Origin: Tremella fuciformis
Lineage: Eukaryota; Basidiomycota; Tremellomycetes; Tremellales; Tremellaceae
Assembly (NCBI GenBank): GCA_032768795.1
Contig: CP136490.1
Span: 7,936,001-8,000,000, forward strand
Reading direction: 5' to 3'
Length of the DNA stretch: 64,000 bases
This document shows, one piece after another, positions 21,291-31,722 of this stretch. Positions within the stretch are counted from its first letter, which is position 1. Each line of letters opens with the position of its first letter. The notes under the pieces are model-generated. The model did not search any database, was not told where the DNA came from, and saw only the letters and a program-made list of their open reading frames with translations. The position numbers and the translations under genes are program-made.

Positions 21291-24027
21291 TCATCGCCTC
21301 TTCGAAAAGATCTGGGGGTCAAGACCGTCCGTCTCGTCATATGACTGGCTGACCTTGTTGAACAATGCCAACACCTTTGGCACGTTGAGCTGGACATACT
21401 CCAAGTCCAGCATAGCTTGGTTGTCCTTTTGCTAAGGTGATCAGCTCTTTGGGCTCACTTTCCAGCTGCTCCACCTACCTTCTCCAGCAGATCGTCAATC
21501 TTGAGATCCATCTCAAGAATCGGCTTCTCTCGTCCTTTAAAGTGCAGAGCAATGATGAATGTTCCCGGCGTAGGCGAGATGAGGTTGAAATAGATGTTCA
21601 CACGGCTACAGGTCAGCTGAGTGCAGGATAGCCAGCTGTCAGCTTACCGCTGCTCCGGCACGTTGCTCTCCATAATGATACCCTCTTTCTCGAACTGGGC
21701 ATGCGTAAACCGGTAAGGTCCCAGCACGGTCGTCTTCGCCTGCCTCTTCTCTTTGCCATTGACCATCACGACACCCACTCCGCCACTGTTCTTCTCCTTG
21801 CCACTTTGCCCTCGGACATTCTGTAGATACGCCTTGTAGCTCTCAAGCTGGCTGCGCAGGTAGTTGTTGTGATCACAGATAGTCTTGTAGACCGCTTCCA
21901 GGCTCCGCGATTCGAGGTTGACTTTTTCACGCGTATTACCGAGGTGTACCATCTCCGCAGCCACCTCGTCTTGCATGATCTTGAAGTTGTCCGCACGGTC
22001 CAGGATGCCAGCAGAGACCAGCTCTGAGAGCAGATCTTGCACTTTGATTCCTCTGCGTACCAGTGTTGGGTCCTTCGAGGTGGCGGCGCGCTCAGCCAGT
22101 AATGACAGGTCCATGGGCCGCTTGTCGGCGAGATTCGGCATAGACCGTAAGAGCTGAACAAAGATGGACTTTGCCTCCATGTAGTTGATATCGTTCTGAG
22201 TGACCGAGTCGCTCATTAACGCTGTGGACAGGTCCTGTATGGGTGTCTCCCAGCGCGAGTAGAGAGGTAGGTCCAGATTACGATTCTCTTTCCGCGGTAC
22301 TTGAGCCGGAGCAGGCCCAAGCTCGTCCAAGAGAATCCGCAGATGTTGCTTATCATTCGGTGACTAGCCTCGTGAGCTATGTATGATGTCGACCGATCCA
22401 GCTCACAAGATAGTCCACGTGCTGCTGCAGCAGAGCATGCGTGTTGTACAGCTCATTCAGCGTAATCGAGATCTGCAAATCCTTCTTTGACAAGGCCATA
22501 TATTGGTCGAGCTGGGCTATCAGCATACCGATCGTTACCTAACAGAACGCTCACCTCGAGTGACTCGTAGAAGTCTCCGACCTCGCATAGATCGTTCAGA
22601 AACTGGTTGATCCTGACTTTGTTGCTGTCGATAAATGGTGAGAGAGACAGCATGTACTGCTCTTTCTGGTAGCTCGCCTTGTTCGCCAGATTTTGCAGCA
22701 TCTTCGTGATCTATGCATGAGCTCGGGATTAGTCCCTAACGCGCAAGCTCACCAAGGTCAGGGTCCTTCTTGGGTGCTTTGCGGGAACTCCGTCGACCAG
22801 CATATACGCTTGTGGGGTAACGATGGCGGGATTGATGAATCGAAGGAAGAAGAAGCCTCCAATCAAGGAACAGATGGAGGCATCGGAAGCATCTGGATAC
22901 TTCCTCTGGACGGTCAGCTCGGGCCTCGCAGTGAATAGGCAGCTGACCCTAGTCAACGACCTGATCTGCTTGCAGATCCACCGGATACCGTATGGGACTG
23001 TCTCCACACTGTCGATGATTGTGGAAAGGAATGTATTCGCAATCTCGATCAACATGGACAGCCGAGGGATGATAATCGCCTGAACATCGGCATTCTCGGC
23101 GGCTACTTCAGGCGCGACACCTCGAGGGAGAGAGGGTGGCAGTTGGCCGGTATCATCCTCTATCTGCTGAATCATCTGCTCGTACACCTGAGGTCAGATT
23201 CACCGTACGACCGCCCACAACAGGGTATTGCTCACTTTCAGCGGATTGATCTCGAGATTCAAGTCCTTGTGCTCGATCAACGAGTTGATCCGTTCCGCCA
23301 GCGTGTTCTTCAGATAGCTCTGACCCGGTCCTCGCCGCGTATAGGTAGTCATCATGCGTGAGACAGGCGTGTTGGCACGCAAGAGAGAGCCAAACTCGGT
23401 CGTCGTCTCGAACTGCGCAGACAACACGCTCTGTTCATCAGCCTACCCTCTGACGATCTGGAAGGTGCATACTTGGAACATGGTCAACAGGAGATGCTCC
23501 TCCCGCTGCTCATACTGGTTACCATACAGGGTGAACATGACAGTCTGGAGGAGCGTGTCGATCTCGGTCAGACTGACGAGTCTGCACAAACTCGCAACAT
23601 GGCGCGGCTCGCTCTGAAGCAGGAAGAAGAGGTTCGAGTACTGTCCCTGCTTGCGCTCGTCGGGCCACAGCTCCCCCTCCTCGTCGGCCTCTTCCAGTAC
23701 GTCCGCCATCTCGCGCTTCTCCTCGGCGGCAATGCGATTCTGGATGATGAGGGCGATACGCGAGTCCAGGTACCGCACATCGCGCTCGAGCACAAAGTTC
23801 TTCTTGGACTGTGCGGAGATGCGGGACTTGAGGTCGCGCAGGCGCCGTTGCGAGCGCGCGAGGTCGTCGTCGATCTCGATGTCTTGCTCGGCGGCGAGCG
23901 AGTACATCGCATTGACGGAGTATCGGTTGGTCATCCTGTTGGTGAGGCGGCGGGAGGAGTGTGCGGAGGATGAAGGGGAGATCATGGGTGCGGACGGGGC
24001 CGCGGGGGGCAGCGTCATGCTGGACAT
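21291..24027 (-). CDS. Ras GTPase-activating protein, Gap1/Sar1-like
   Basis: About nine exons on the minus strand, the first 23473-24027. The N-terminus is Ser/Pro-rich, followed by a helical region. The RasGAP domain has [15 protein letters not shown], where the Arg of LLRAN is the expected arginine finger, and [15 protein letters not shown], the FLR motif. Downstream comes a long helical region and a RasGAP C-terminal domain ending in [13 protein letters not shown]. The layout fits fission-yeast Gap1/Sar1 and IQGAP-type C-termini; no IQ motifs or calponin domain are seen, so a Gap1-like role (switching off Ras in morphology and mating signals) is the best guess. The start ATG is the first in frame; a stop lies upstream. 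Confidence 0.85.
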
Positions 24028-25094
24028 GGCGGAGATGGGGAGGCCGGGGGTCGGGAGGGTCGAATACGAGGTAGGCGAGATGATCTTCGTCTGGGGGAGT
24101 CGGGCACGGTCTCGTCACTGTCGCTAGACAAAAGAAGAGAGGCAACCCAAAGGCAGGTAAAGAGATCTGTCAATGGCCAAGGGGTCGTGTTGAAGTGATG
24201 TCCCCCGCGCTAGAATAGAGGTGGGGTTTTGCCCTCCTTCCTCTCGCAAGGCCTTAAATGTCTCACGACGACGAATGTGGACTGGTGATGGGCCGCAGTG
24301 GCGTCGTCGTCCTTGCGGTCGTCAAGCAAAGCCGCGACGACGAAGTAGGTCGGACGAGTCGCCGAGGGTCGCGACCGGGTCGCTCGACCCAGCGATGAAG
24401 GGCCGCCGAGCGCGAGCAAGTAGTGTCGTGAGTGGCAGAGGGGTGCAGTCGGGTGGCGGTGTCGATAGTGAGTGCGGGATAAAGGAATGAAGACTGTTCT
24501 CAGAGGTTGGCGACCTGTCGGAGGTCAAATCGGAGGGGGTTGAAGGACCTGTAGCGGAATGCCTTCTGCTCGCCGTCGAGCGAGACCGATGAGCGTGTTT
24601 TGTCGCGATCTCGCTGCTGTTGGCCGACGTCACAGCAGAAGTGGACGTGAAGTGGTATGTACAAAGTTGATGTTGATTAGAGCGCGACGCACGTCCCTTC
24701 AACGCTCCGTGGTACAGATGCAGTTACAGGCAGACGGGCGTATTCATCTCTCGGACACCGGACCTTTTGGCTCCCCCTTTCTCCCTGCCTGAGCCTGATC
24801 CATTCAAACCTTGACCACCTGGTCACCTGCAGTCGACTGACCGCCTTGCTTTCAGAGCCCAGCCCAGCAGCTTTTGGCGGAGATGCAGAGACGGCAAAGG
24901 CGCTTTATGAACCCCTTGTTTCATCGATGCCTTACGAGAGAAACGGCAACAGGTGACCGATGATCAGGGCAAGCAATCGAGCAAGAGATAGGCTCGCCAG
25001 AACAACATCGAGCGACCAAGATACAGGTACATGAGGCCAATATGAGGTGACGCTGGACAAGCCAGCTTAGAGAGAAGTGGTATATGAGACGAGA
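24028..25094. other. Long upstream region of the RasGAP gene
   Basis: About 1070 nt between the RasGAP start and the end of TMA7, both on the minus strand. It must hold the RasGAP promoter and leader. The open frames (up to 126 codons at 24322-24702) are Ser/Thr/Arg-rich without family pattern. A non-coding 5' exon of the RasGAP gene is possible. No RNA gene or repeat was recognised. Confidence 0.4.
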
Positions 25095-25708
25095 TTACTT
25101 CTTGCCTGACCTGTGTCGTGAGCATGCCGCGACCTACTCCAAGGATTGACGCACTTCTTGATGCCTCCGCCGCCCATGGGCCCTTTGCCCGCAGCTGCAC
25201 GTCAGCTGCCATGACCTGTTTGTCGCAGAAGCATGCTCACCTTTCTCAGCTAGAGCTTTGCGCTCCTTCTCCTCGGCCTTCCTGCGCGAGTCAGTTCCTC
25301 GTGACTGCTACTACTCAGTCCTCTCACTTCTTCTCGAGGAAGGCCTTGTCGTCCTCATCGCTGGGAGTCAGCCACACATGTCAACCCAGTGGTGTAGACA
25401 TACAGCTCCTTCTTCTCCTTCTTGGGCGCCTAAGTGTTAGCTGGAGCATCTCAGTCCCGACGGGCTACACGTCCACCCGGATGTGGGTGGAAGAAACAGA
25501 AACACACCTTTAGCGGCTTGGCTGAGAGCGTTGTCAGCATTGCATCCCTTCTCGCGTCATTCCGCATAGCGATGCGTAGTCGCTCGTCTTCCCGAAAGGC
25601 GAACAGACACACCTTTGCCACCTGCTTGTCAGTGGAACTCTCACCAGCCACGGTCGGGAGAAGAGAAGTGGAAGAAGGGGATTGCCGCCCACCTTGTCTT
25701 CCACCCAT
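25095..25708 (-). CDS. TMA7: Translation machinery-associated protein Tma7
   Basis: A 64-residue protein is split over eight exons: 25693-25708, 25613-25621, 25508-25521, 25404-25429, 25328-25360, 25241-25281, 25155-25194 and 25095-25110. Lengths 16+9+14+26+33+41+40+16 sum to 195 nt, an exact frame with stop. The product starts MGGRQGGKAKPLKAPKKEK and ends GPMGGGGIKKSGKK, which agrees almost residue by residue with Tma7 of yeast and animals. Tma7 is a small basic ribosome-associated protein. The second exon is only 9 nt and codes most of Gly-Gly-Lys; without it the invariant GGK is broken. No single open frame shows this gene, so automatic calling would likely miss it. It diverges from the hydrolase gene at 26019. 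Confidence 0.92.
25613..25621 (-). other. TMA7: 9-nt micro-exon of TMA7
   Basis: Nine nucleotides between an AG acceptor and a GTGTGT donor. They supply the second Gly, a further Gly, the Lys and one base of the next codon in the conserved GGKAK block. Skipping it keeps frame but deletes three residues. Confidence 0.85.
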
Positions 25709-26018
25709 GATAACAGCGATCAAGAGCTATGAGGGCTACGAGTCAGCTGATGAATGATCATGCCCCTCTGTCAGCTCACTTCTGCTCCCAAACAGGTCAG
25801 AGAGGTCGTACAGACCGACTACCAGCCTCTCTATGGTTGATCTTTTGGATATCGAGTTTCCCACGGTACACCCTCGTCTCGGAGATGGAGATCTGATGTC
25901 CGAAGAGGGGCACCGGCATCTGCGGCAACGCTGCTGACGTCAAAACGCCAGTAATGAAACGCTTCGCATCGACCCAGACGACAGGTGGACTTGGACTTCA
26001 CAACCACCTCTCGACAAG
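25709..26018. promoter_or_regulatory. Divergent promoter, TMA7 / dienelactone hydrolase
   Basis: 310 nt between the two divergent start codons. It must carry both promoters. The long minus-strand frame running across it (25831-26589) is antisense to the hydrolase exons and was rejected. Confidence 0.5.
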
Positions 26019-27052
26019 ATGTCTGCAGAACAAACGAGCGTCTCTCCATGCTGCGTGACTGGCCGTACGTCCCTTGACCCCTCGCTACCTCCAGTAGCAC
26101 CAGCTGAGGGCCGCAGACATCCACGAGGGCTCGCCGCTGGGGTCGTTTGAGATCCTGCACGGCGTGCGGACCTACGTGTCCGACCCCAAGCCCGTCTCGG
26201 GGGGTGCCAACGCCAAGCAGAACGTCGTCGTGCTCATCCCCGATATCTTCGGTGTGGACCTCGTCAACTCGAAATTGCAGGCGGACAGCTGGGCGCAGGA
26301 CGGGTGGAAGGTGTTGCTGCCCGATGTCCTTGAGGGTGATGCGATCGACCATTCGCTCTTGAAGGTGGGCCCTCCTTGCTTGTCCATCCCAAGAGGGACC
26401 TGATGTTAGGCGATCGTGCCCAATCTGCGCGATCAGGAAAAGGCCACGGTGGCCTCTAAGGCCGCTGACGGGGCGCGCATGGCCGCTGCGCTCGGGCCGT
26501 GGTTGGTCAAGCACCGCGAGGCCGTTGTCAAGCCCATAATCGAGGGGTTCGTCAAGGCCGTCAAGGCGGAGCCGACGACGTAGGTCCACCGGGAGCTACT
26601 TACGCTCGACACGGTCTGACGTGCAGCGGCAAGGTAGCGGCTGTCGGTAACTGCTGGGGCGGGCGATACGTACATCCGGCCCGTTCGTGACTCTCATCGT
26701 GGCTGATTGACAGGCATTCCTGCTCGCCCAAGCGGACTCTCCCGCCAAGGTCGACGTGGCAGTTGCCAATCACCCCTCTTTCCTCGTCATGGACGACGTC
26801 AAGCCTATCACGTCCACGCCAGTAGCCATCTTCAAAGGCGACAAGGACGCCATGATGTCCGAGGAGCAGCTGGACGAAGTCGAGGCTGCCCTGAAAGAAC
26901 AGCTCGGCAGCAAGTTCCTCGTCAAGCGATACCCAAATGCCGTGCATGGGTTCACGGTCCGCGGAGACGATATGATCCCGGAAGAGAAGAAGCAAAAGGA
27001 AGACGCGGCAAACGAGGGCATCAAGTTTGTCAAGCAGTACTTTGATGCCTAG
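26019..27052 (+). CDS. Dienelactone hydrolase family protein
   Basis: Five exons (26019-26064, 26117-26364, 26410-26579, 26627-26669, 26714-27052) encode 281 residues. The start MSAEQTSVSPCCVTGHIHEG matches fungal dienelactone hydrolases, whose N-termini carry a paired-Cys motif. The alpha/beta-hydrolase core has VVLIPDIFGVD, then VGNCWGGRYA with the nucleophile Cys, KGDKDAMMS with the Asp, and NAVHGFTVRG with the His: a full Cys-Asp-His triad. The family opens lactone rings in aromatic breakdown and hydrolyses other esters; the native substrate is unknown. No signal peptide. The intron at 26580-26626 was set at the GTAGGT donor because that keeps the frame into GKVAAVGNCWGG. Confidence 0.9.
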
Positions 27053-27183
27053 CCTCTGTATCCTCCATTCAGTGTCCCATCTTACGCATGAAGTGCAATG
27101 TGAACAGAGTGCATTATGTGATCGCACTCGAGACCCGGAACTGCGCATGGTATGATCCAATGACTTGTGTGACAATTTCGCCC

Positions 27184-29310
27184 CTAAACCTTGATCTCCT
27201 CGACGCCCTTCTGCACCTCCGCGACATCGGCAGAAGGAGTCTCGTCCGCCTCCTCTTCCTCCTCTTCCCCATCGTCGTCGTCGACCAAGTCAGAGTCCAC
27301 CAGCGCGGCAGCAGCGGCAAAGCTGAACTGCCTCGGCTGATCCTTCTTCTTCTCCACTGCCGGTTGCGCGTTGCGCGCCGGACGGGCGACACCGGAGCCC
27401 TGAGCCACAGCGAATCCATCCTCGCCGTTGGTAGGTCGGCTCGGGTTGGGCGATCGGGGACCGTTTCTGGGAGGTTGAGGCCGCACGCCGCCTCGTTGGC
27501 TCCCTCGTCCTCCTCGAATACCACCGGACGGGGTACGGTTGGCGCCAGGGTGGCCCTTTGGTCCCGTAGGCGCGCCGGCAGGTGCGGTGGGTGCAGCCCC
27601 GGGGTTGAGCACCGCCTGAATTGCTCGAGCGCGCTCCTCGGCGAATTGCCTAGCCTTCTCGTCTTCCTCCTTCTCCTTCCGCAGAGCTTCCTCCTTGGCT
27701 GCTTGAGCAGCTTTGCGTCGCTCGACCTCCTTCTCCTTCATACGCTTGTCCACCTCAGCCTCCCTCGCAGCCGTATCGATAGGCTTTGCCGCACCGAAAA
27801 TGTTGGCCTGGGGCGACTTGGGTTCGGCGCTCTCAGAAGAGGTCGCGGTCGCGGGCTGAGAAGATCGGGGTGCGAGAGCGAGCTTGCGGCGTTCTGCCGG
27901 AGCTTTAGGGACTACATGTCAGCTGCAACCTCTTCAGCGCCATGAAGAACCGACCATCTTCCGCAGTATCGCTCGTCGGAGTGGACACCGAGGGCACCCG
28001 TGCCGCCCGCCAGTCGCGGTCATCCTGAGGAGAATCGATGGGGTGACGCGGTGTTGGTTCCTGGCTTGCACGGAATTTGGTTCCACGCGACCACTGCTGA
28101 TCAGCTGAGCTCAGAATGATAATAAGCTGACTTACAGTGGGTTCAGCGTCGGCGAGATTGGGTGTACCTTGCATGCTGGGAGTGCTGTTGCCCGATCCAC
28201 CGCCATTGGCCGGTCCGCGAGCTTCCACCAATGGTCGAGCGCTCCTCCACTGTCCTGCCTCATCTGCCACGCTGGGAGGCAGGTCGCGCATGCGTCCTGC
28301 TCCCGATGACTCGCGTCTGATACCAAGACCCATTGCGGGGGGTGCGGGCACAAATTTGGCTCCCCTGGCCGCTGTCCAATCGCGATCCGGTCCGGGCTCA
28401 GCGAACGATGACCCGCGGCGGGGTGCTGGCGCCTGCGCCTCGCGTGCGGGCAAAGGCCCAGCCCGACGCCACTGGTTTGACTCCTCAGCGGCCGAAGGCA
28501 TGTAGTCTTTCCTGTTGGCCGCTGCATGTCAGCCAGACCTTCTCACAAGACTTGTGAGACACACGAGGCTCAGCGACGGAGATACGGATTCCGCGCCCTT
28601 GCATCTGCTCGCCGTTCAGCTTGAGAGCCTCTCGCAATTTGTCGGCAGAGGGAAAGTCCACATGAGCGTAGCCCTTGCTCTGGCCGCTCTGAATGTCTTT
28701 CGCAATCCGGACGCTGGACGGCTCGGCCGGTCCGAAGAAGTGCCGCAGAGCCTCCTCATCGGCCTCGTAGGTGAGGTTGCCGACGTGCGCGGTGAAGGGG
28801 GGGACCGTGGGGACAGGGACCTCGTCGCGAAGAGGCGCGCCGGGGAAGGCTATCTGTCAGCAAAGTCGGAGTTCAACCTGAGACACCTACCAGGTCGATC
28901 GGCGCGTGCGGCGCGGTCAGGCATTGAATCCAGATATCCTGCCTCGCCTTTGACGGGACCGGCATTCGGGTCCCGAGCAGCAGCTGATTATGAGCGATGC
29001 GGAGAGTATCGGAGCAGGCCCAATGCTTACGTGCTGTAGGAACGTCGACCATGTCGTCCGCCCACGATCCGGAGGCTATCCTTTAGTACGGCCCGACCAA
29101 CGTCATTCCACCTCTGCTTGACGCATTGGAGACGGTGGCGAACGACAGAACTCACTGGTGTCGGCGAAGAAGTCGGCCAAGGCCATCTTCTTGGCTTTGT
29201 CTTTCTTGGGCGCTGAGAGTCAGCACCACTTCTCCTCGCATTCCAACTTCGTCGTGTCGACGCCCGAGGTGGACTTCAATCAACGCAAATGGATCATGAC
29301 ACTCACGCAT
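27184..29310 (-). CDS. TIF3: Translation initiation factor eIF4B (Tif3-like)
   Basis: Eight exons on the minus strand; the first holds only four coding nucleotides (29307-29310). The protein begins MPPKKDKAKKMALADFFAD, as in fungal eIF4B. An RRM follows (AHVGNLTYEADEEALRHFF, then KGYAHVDFPSADKLREAL, RNP2 and RNP1). Then come several repeats containing W-R-x-A/R-x-x, such as NQWRRAGPLPA, DRDWTAARGAKF and GQWRSARPL, like the repeats of yeast Tif3. A charged helix (KRMKEKEVERRKAAQAAKEE) and an acidic tail end it. eIF4B stimulates eIF4A helicase and loads mRNA on the 40S subunit. The small terminal exon depends on the MPPKK match and is less sure than the rest. Confidence 0.88.
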
Positions 29311-29735
29311 TCTGCTTGAGTTGTTTTTGTGCTTTACTGATGGGTAGTCGAAGAGTGTATGAGAAGGGCTACGTGAGCCTTGAGTGAGATGCAAGAAGCA
29401 GCTCTAGAGAAGGTGTCTAGAAGGTGTCGACCCGATGAGGCGCTTTCGTCTCACAAAAACTCAGCCCGGCCGAGGAGGCAAGAAGGCCAAAAATGACACG
29501 TCACTCTCAAGTGTTTCACCCGATGCGGGGCCTATACGATGATCGTCTCGTGTACTTCTTTGGAATCGTCATCCAACCTTCCTCACCCCTGCCTGGGTCA
29601 GCTTGGCATGCAGGAGAAACTGTTCGCTCTGACTTGTACACAGACTCACCACTGACTCGTAGCCCGTCGCTGGGTGCTCTGCGACTCGCCGAAAGATTGC
29701 TTGACGTCGCGGCCTGAGCTGTCGCTTCCGACTCG
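29311..29735. promoter_or_regulatory. Divergent promoter, eIF4B / array copy A
   Basis: About 425 nt between two divergent starts. It marks the left border of the family array. An open frame at 29493-29717 has no family pattern. No repeat shared with the intergenic gaps between copies was seen by eye. Confidence 0.45.
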
Positions 29736-31585
29736 ATGGGCAACTCCTTCAGTCGAAGAAAGGGCAGGGTGAGGCTGCCAGACGATGAGGCGGCGAGCGA
29801 CCATGTCCATTTCAGCGGCGAACCCACCTCTCGCAAAGGGCCAACACCCCCGCCTCCATCGCCTTCAGCCTTCGTGCTCGTTCTCATTGATGGCGATGGC
29901 TTGATCGTGATTATCCTATCGCCGGCAATTAGGCTCAGCTGATGCAGCTCAGTTTGCAGACCATCACATGCGAAAGGGCTACGCGGGAGGCTTCGCAGCG
30001 GCCCGAACGCTGTACTTGGCTATCCGCGATGTGGCAGCGATGGACATAAGCAGGTCGACAAGCGAGATACTGGTAGGGCCCCGAGTCATCAGCACTCCTT
30101 CGACCAAGAGCAAGACGCAGCGGGGCCAATCGCATGGGCAGAAGAAATGGAATATCGTCATCAACGTGTTTCTGAACAAGAAAGGTCTGCAAGGCGTCTT
30201 AGCGGTGAGTCATCTGCCCGGAGGCGGAGGACTTGCTGAGCCGTTTTAGAGGTCAGGCTTGGATGTGGCGGCGATCGAGGCGTTTTGGGATGGCCTGTCA
30301 GGTGCTCATGAGCTCTTGTCCGGTGAGTGAGCTGGATCGAGGTCGTACTGTCCATTTGACCGCCAGTGATTGACGTCGGACATATGAAAGAGGGGGCAGA
30401 TGCCAAGATTAAAGGTATACAGCTTGCAATGTGCCAGTAAGATAGGCTCACTGGGCAGCGCAGATGGATCTTTTCGCAAGTGTGCCAGACTGTAAGACGA
30501 TCTTTGCGGGCGTGACCCACGATCACAGCTACATGACGACCCTCAATTCGTGAGCCAGCCATGCCTCCCGTCAGAACCCACTGACTCTAGCCTATCCACT
30601 GAAGGAAGACGGGACAAGTTTTTGCTCTTAAAAGGCTTCCACAAGATAGCTCCAGGAATCAAAGCTCTACATCTCCCAACAGTGGCTGTCCAGGATCTAT
30701 TCCGATCAGAGGCGTTGATCGTCCCGAAAGGACCGATCGCTTCTTCGACAGTTGTGGCACCGGATCTGATGACGGATGGGGAAGAGCCTACCACGGCAGA
30801 AAGTGTCGCCAGCGACAACTCCTCGACGCACTCGCTTGACCGCGCCGAGCAGCTTCTACGCAAGATCTTCGACGAAGAGGGTGGCGCAACCCTCCCAGGA
30901 CCAGGACCAGAGTTAGAAGCGGACCAGGATATCACCCTTATCGGGAACGGCATTCCTCAAACTCAAATGCCAGAGGCGGCGAGCACGCATGCCGAGTCAA
31001 AGCGGGTCTCGGGATCTGTGAGGACACTCAAGCCCCGACCTTGCCATGCGTCAGTCCTCGCCCTCGTTGTATGGCTTATCCCTGCTAACCAACAGACACT
31101 ACTTAAGTCCGTCTTTTGATGGAGGGCCGTGAGAGGTCTCCACTGTACTGATCCCGGCAGCTGTTGCTTGTCCTCGGACAGACGACCGTTCACACCTAAA
31201 AGAATACGGTCACGATTATGGTGAGACCAAGCCCGCAAGTTGGTGGACCGCTAATAGTAGATCTCACTCCCGACCAACGTAAAGAACTAAGAAAACTTGT
31301 TAAACGATTGCCTTGTCCGCAACACAAATATGGCGGGTGTGAGTGGGCTTATTCCCGCATCTACGATATCCCCCAAGGCCAAATACTGACCGTCAGGCCA
31401 TCTTGATGAACAGGATTGCATCTACTCGTCCGTGATCGCTTAGAGAACGGAGGAAGTTGACGTCAGGCATAAATGCCCGGATGGTCCAACGTGCAAGAAG
31501 CGAAGGTAAGCCAGATAATGACGAATATCGCTGACTTCGTAGTAAGTGGTGCTGGTTCAACGATCTACCGGGAGCGCATTCTTAA
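29736..31585 (+). CDS. NYN-like (DUF7923-type) plus CCCH zinc finger protein, copy A
   Basis: Twelve exons (29736-29906, 29953-30204, 30250-30322, 30367-30414, 30459-30549, 30591-31049, 31096-31106, 31161-31220, 31261-31338, 31397-31427, 31467-31505, 31543-31585) give exactly 451 residues. It starts MGNSFSRRKG, an N-myristoylation pattern. The first domain has FVLVLIDGDGLI, HHMRKGYAGGFAAARTLY, SVIDVGHMKEGADAKIK, FAGVTHDHSYMTTL and a strand ending LPTVAVQDLFR, as in fungal CCCH proteins with the domain I recall as DUF7923. Its conserved acids suggest a PIN/NYN-like nuclease fold (inference). The C-terminal half has CCCH fingers: DRSHLKEYGHDY, RLPCPQHKYGGC, DCIYSHKCPDGPTCKKR and a last Cys/His pair. 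Exon 31096-31106 is 11 nt. RNA binding is likely from the fingers; function unknown. Confidence 0.85.
31096..31106 (+). other. 11-nt micro-exon in copy A, matched in copy B
   Basis: Copy A 31096-31106 and copy B 33363-33373 are both 11 nt in the same place and phase. In copy C the matching codons are continuous with the upstream exon, so one intron is missing there. Confidence 0.75.
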
Positions 31586-31722
31586 GACCACGCTCTGGAC
31601 GCAGGGATTTTACTGCCGTGCAAGAGGATATCAAATCCCACTCAACAGTGCTCCATATGCTATAAAATCACCCAATGCCGCCCCACTGCCTATCCTGAGC
31701 ACGCTCAGGGCTTTGTGTGGTC
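31586..31722 (+). promoter_or_regulatory. Short promoter of copy B with TATA-like box
   Basis: The 137-nt gap between copies A and B contains TATAAAA at about 31659-31665, roughly 60 nt before the first ATG of copy B. Spacing fits a TATA box for copy B. Confidence 0.4.

Noticed and set aside
24322..24702. 126-codon minus-strand Ser/Thr-rich frame upstream of the RasGAP gene
   Set aside because: No conserved block and no splice link that joins it in frame to the RasGAP start; more likely promoter sequence.
25831..26589. 252-codon minus-strand open frame
   Set aside because: Antisense to the dienelactone hydrolase exons and runs through its introns; the plus strand has the full catalytic triad.
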